Origin: Nostoc sp. NMS8
GTDB taxonomy: Bacteria; Cyanobacteriota; Cyanobacteriia; Cyanobacteriales; Nostocaceae
Assembly: GCF_017115045.1 (NCBI RefSeq)
Contig: NZ_JABXKK010000034.1
Span: forward strand, 1-64,000
Reading direction: 5' to 3'
Length of the DNA: 64,000 nucleotides
The translations under genes were made by a program, and so were the position numbers. Below are positions 63,982 through 64,000 of this stretch, piece after piece (the stretch's first letter is position 1; the number at the start of each line of letters is the position of its first letter). Under the pieces are notes generated by a model. The model saw only the letters and a program-made list of their open reading frames with translations, did no database searches and had not been told where the DNA came from.

Positions 63982-64000
63982 TGGCTTCGCTTGATTATCC

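Overview
The window looks like a piece of chromosome from a filamentous, Nostoc/Anabaena-type cyanobacterium. The evidence is a set of photosynthesis genes (psaI, psbEFLJ, ycf48, rubA, ndhCKJ, ycf34, a Tic20 homologue), very frequent GCGATCGC (HIP1) octamers, a devBCA-type exporter operon, and many dispersed intergenic repeats. The genus is an inference.

Layout. 1-9 kb: rtcA, an FAD-linked oxidase, an amino-acid-type ABC binding lipoprotein, a decayed second ABC binding-protein gene, a TPR protein, a DUF2294 gene broken by one stop codon, a lone response regulator, a CCA/poly(A) nucleotidyltransferase and ycf34. 9-20 kb: a three-repeat orphan CRISPR array, then a phosphate-scavenging district with a phytase-like protein, PhoX and a PhoA-type alkaline phosphatase; Pho-box-like direct repeats precede the first two. 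A DUF155 protein, a GT2 glycosyltransferase and a CDF metal transporter lie among them. 20-30 kb: argG, dedA, a STAS protein, a probable structured-RNA region, rpsF, an FAH-family enzyme, tic20 and a 1011-residue unknown protein. 30-36 kb: the photosynthesis and NDH-1 gene cluster. 36-44 kb: GST, a DEAD-box helicase, a divergent IF-3 gene that seems to start at AUU, and a TetR regulator divergent from devBCA with paired candidate operators between them. 44-57 kb: a molbindin, a molybdopterin-fold secreted protein, a deoxyhypusine-synthase-like enzyme, a PAS/GAF nucleotide cyclase with an altered active site, several exported proteins, and a 1.1 kb repeat-packed gap. 57-64 kb: an aspartoacylase-like gene and an AGE-family epimerase, both carrying an in-frame 29-nt dispersed repeat, then a minus-strand series of DUF815 ATPase, membrane coiled-coil TerB-C-like protein and BrxD-like (DUF2791) ATPase.

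The best candidate for a poorly described system is this last series (59.6-64.0 kb). It resembles the TerB/DUF2791 association linked to stress or phage-defence islands, but here the TerB-C-like domain sits on a two-TM coiled-coil protein and no helicase is present inside the window. The series may continue past the right edge. Other strong points are the AUU start of the IF-3 paralogue, the four-unit Pho box at 9.5 kb, and the spread of a 29-nt repeat into reading frames. All functional calls come from reading motifs by eye; no database search was run.
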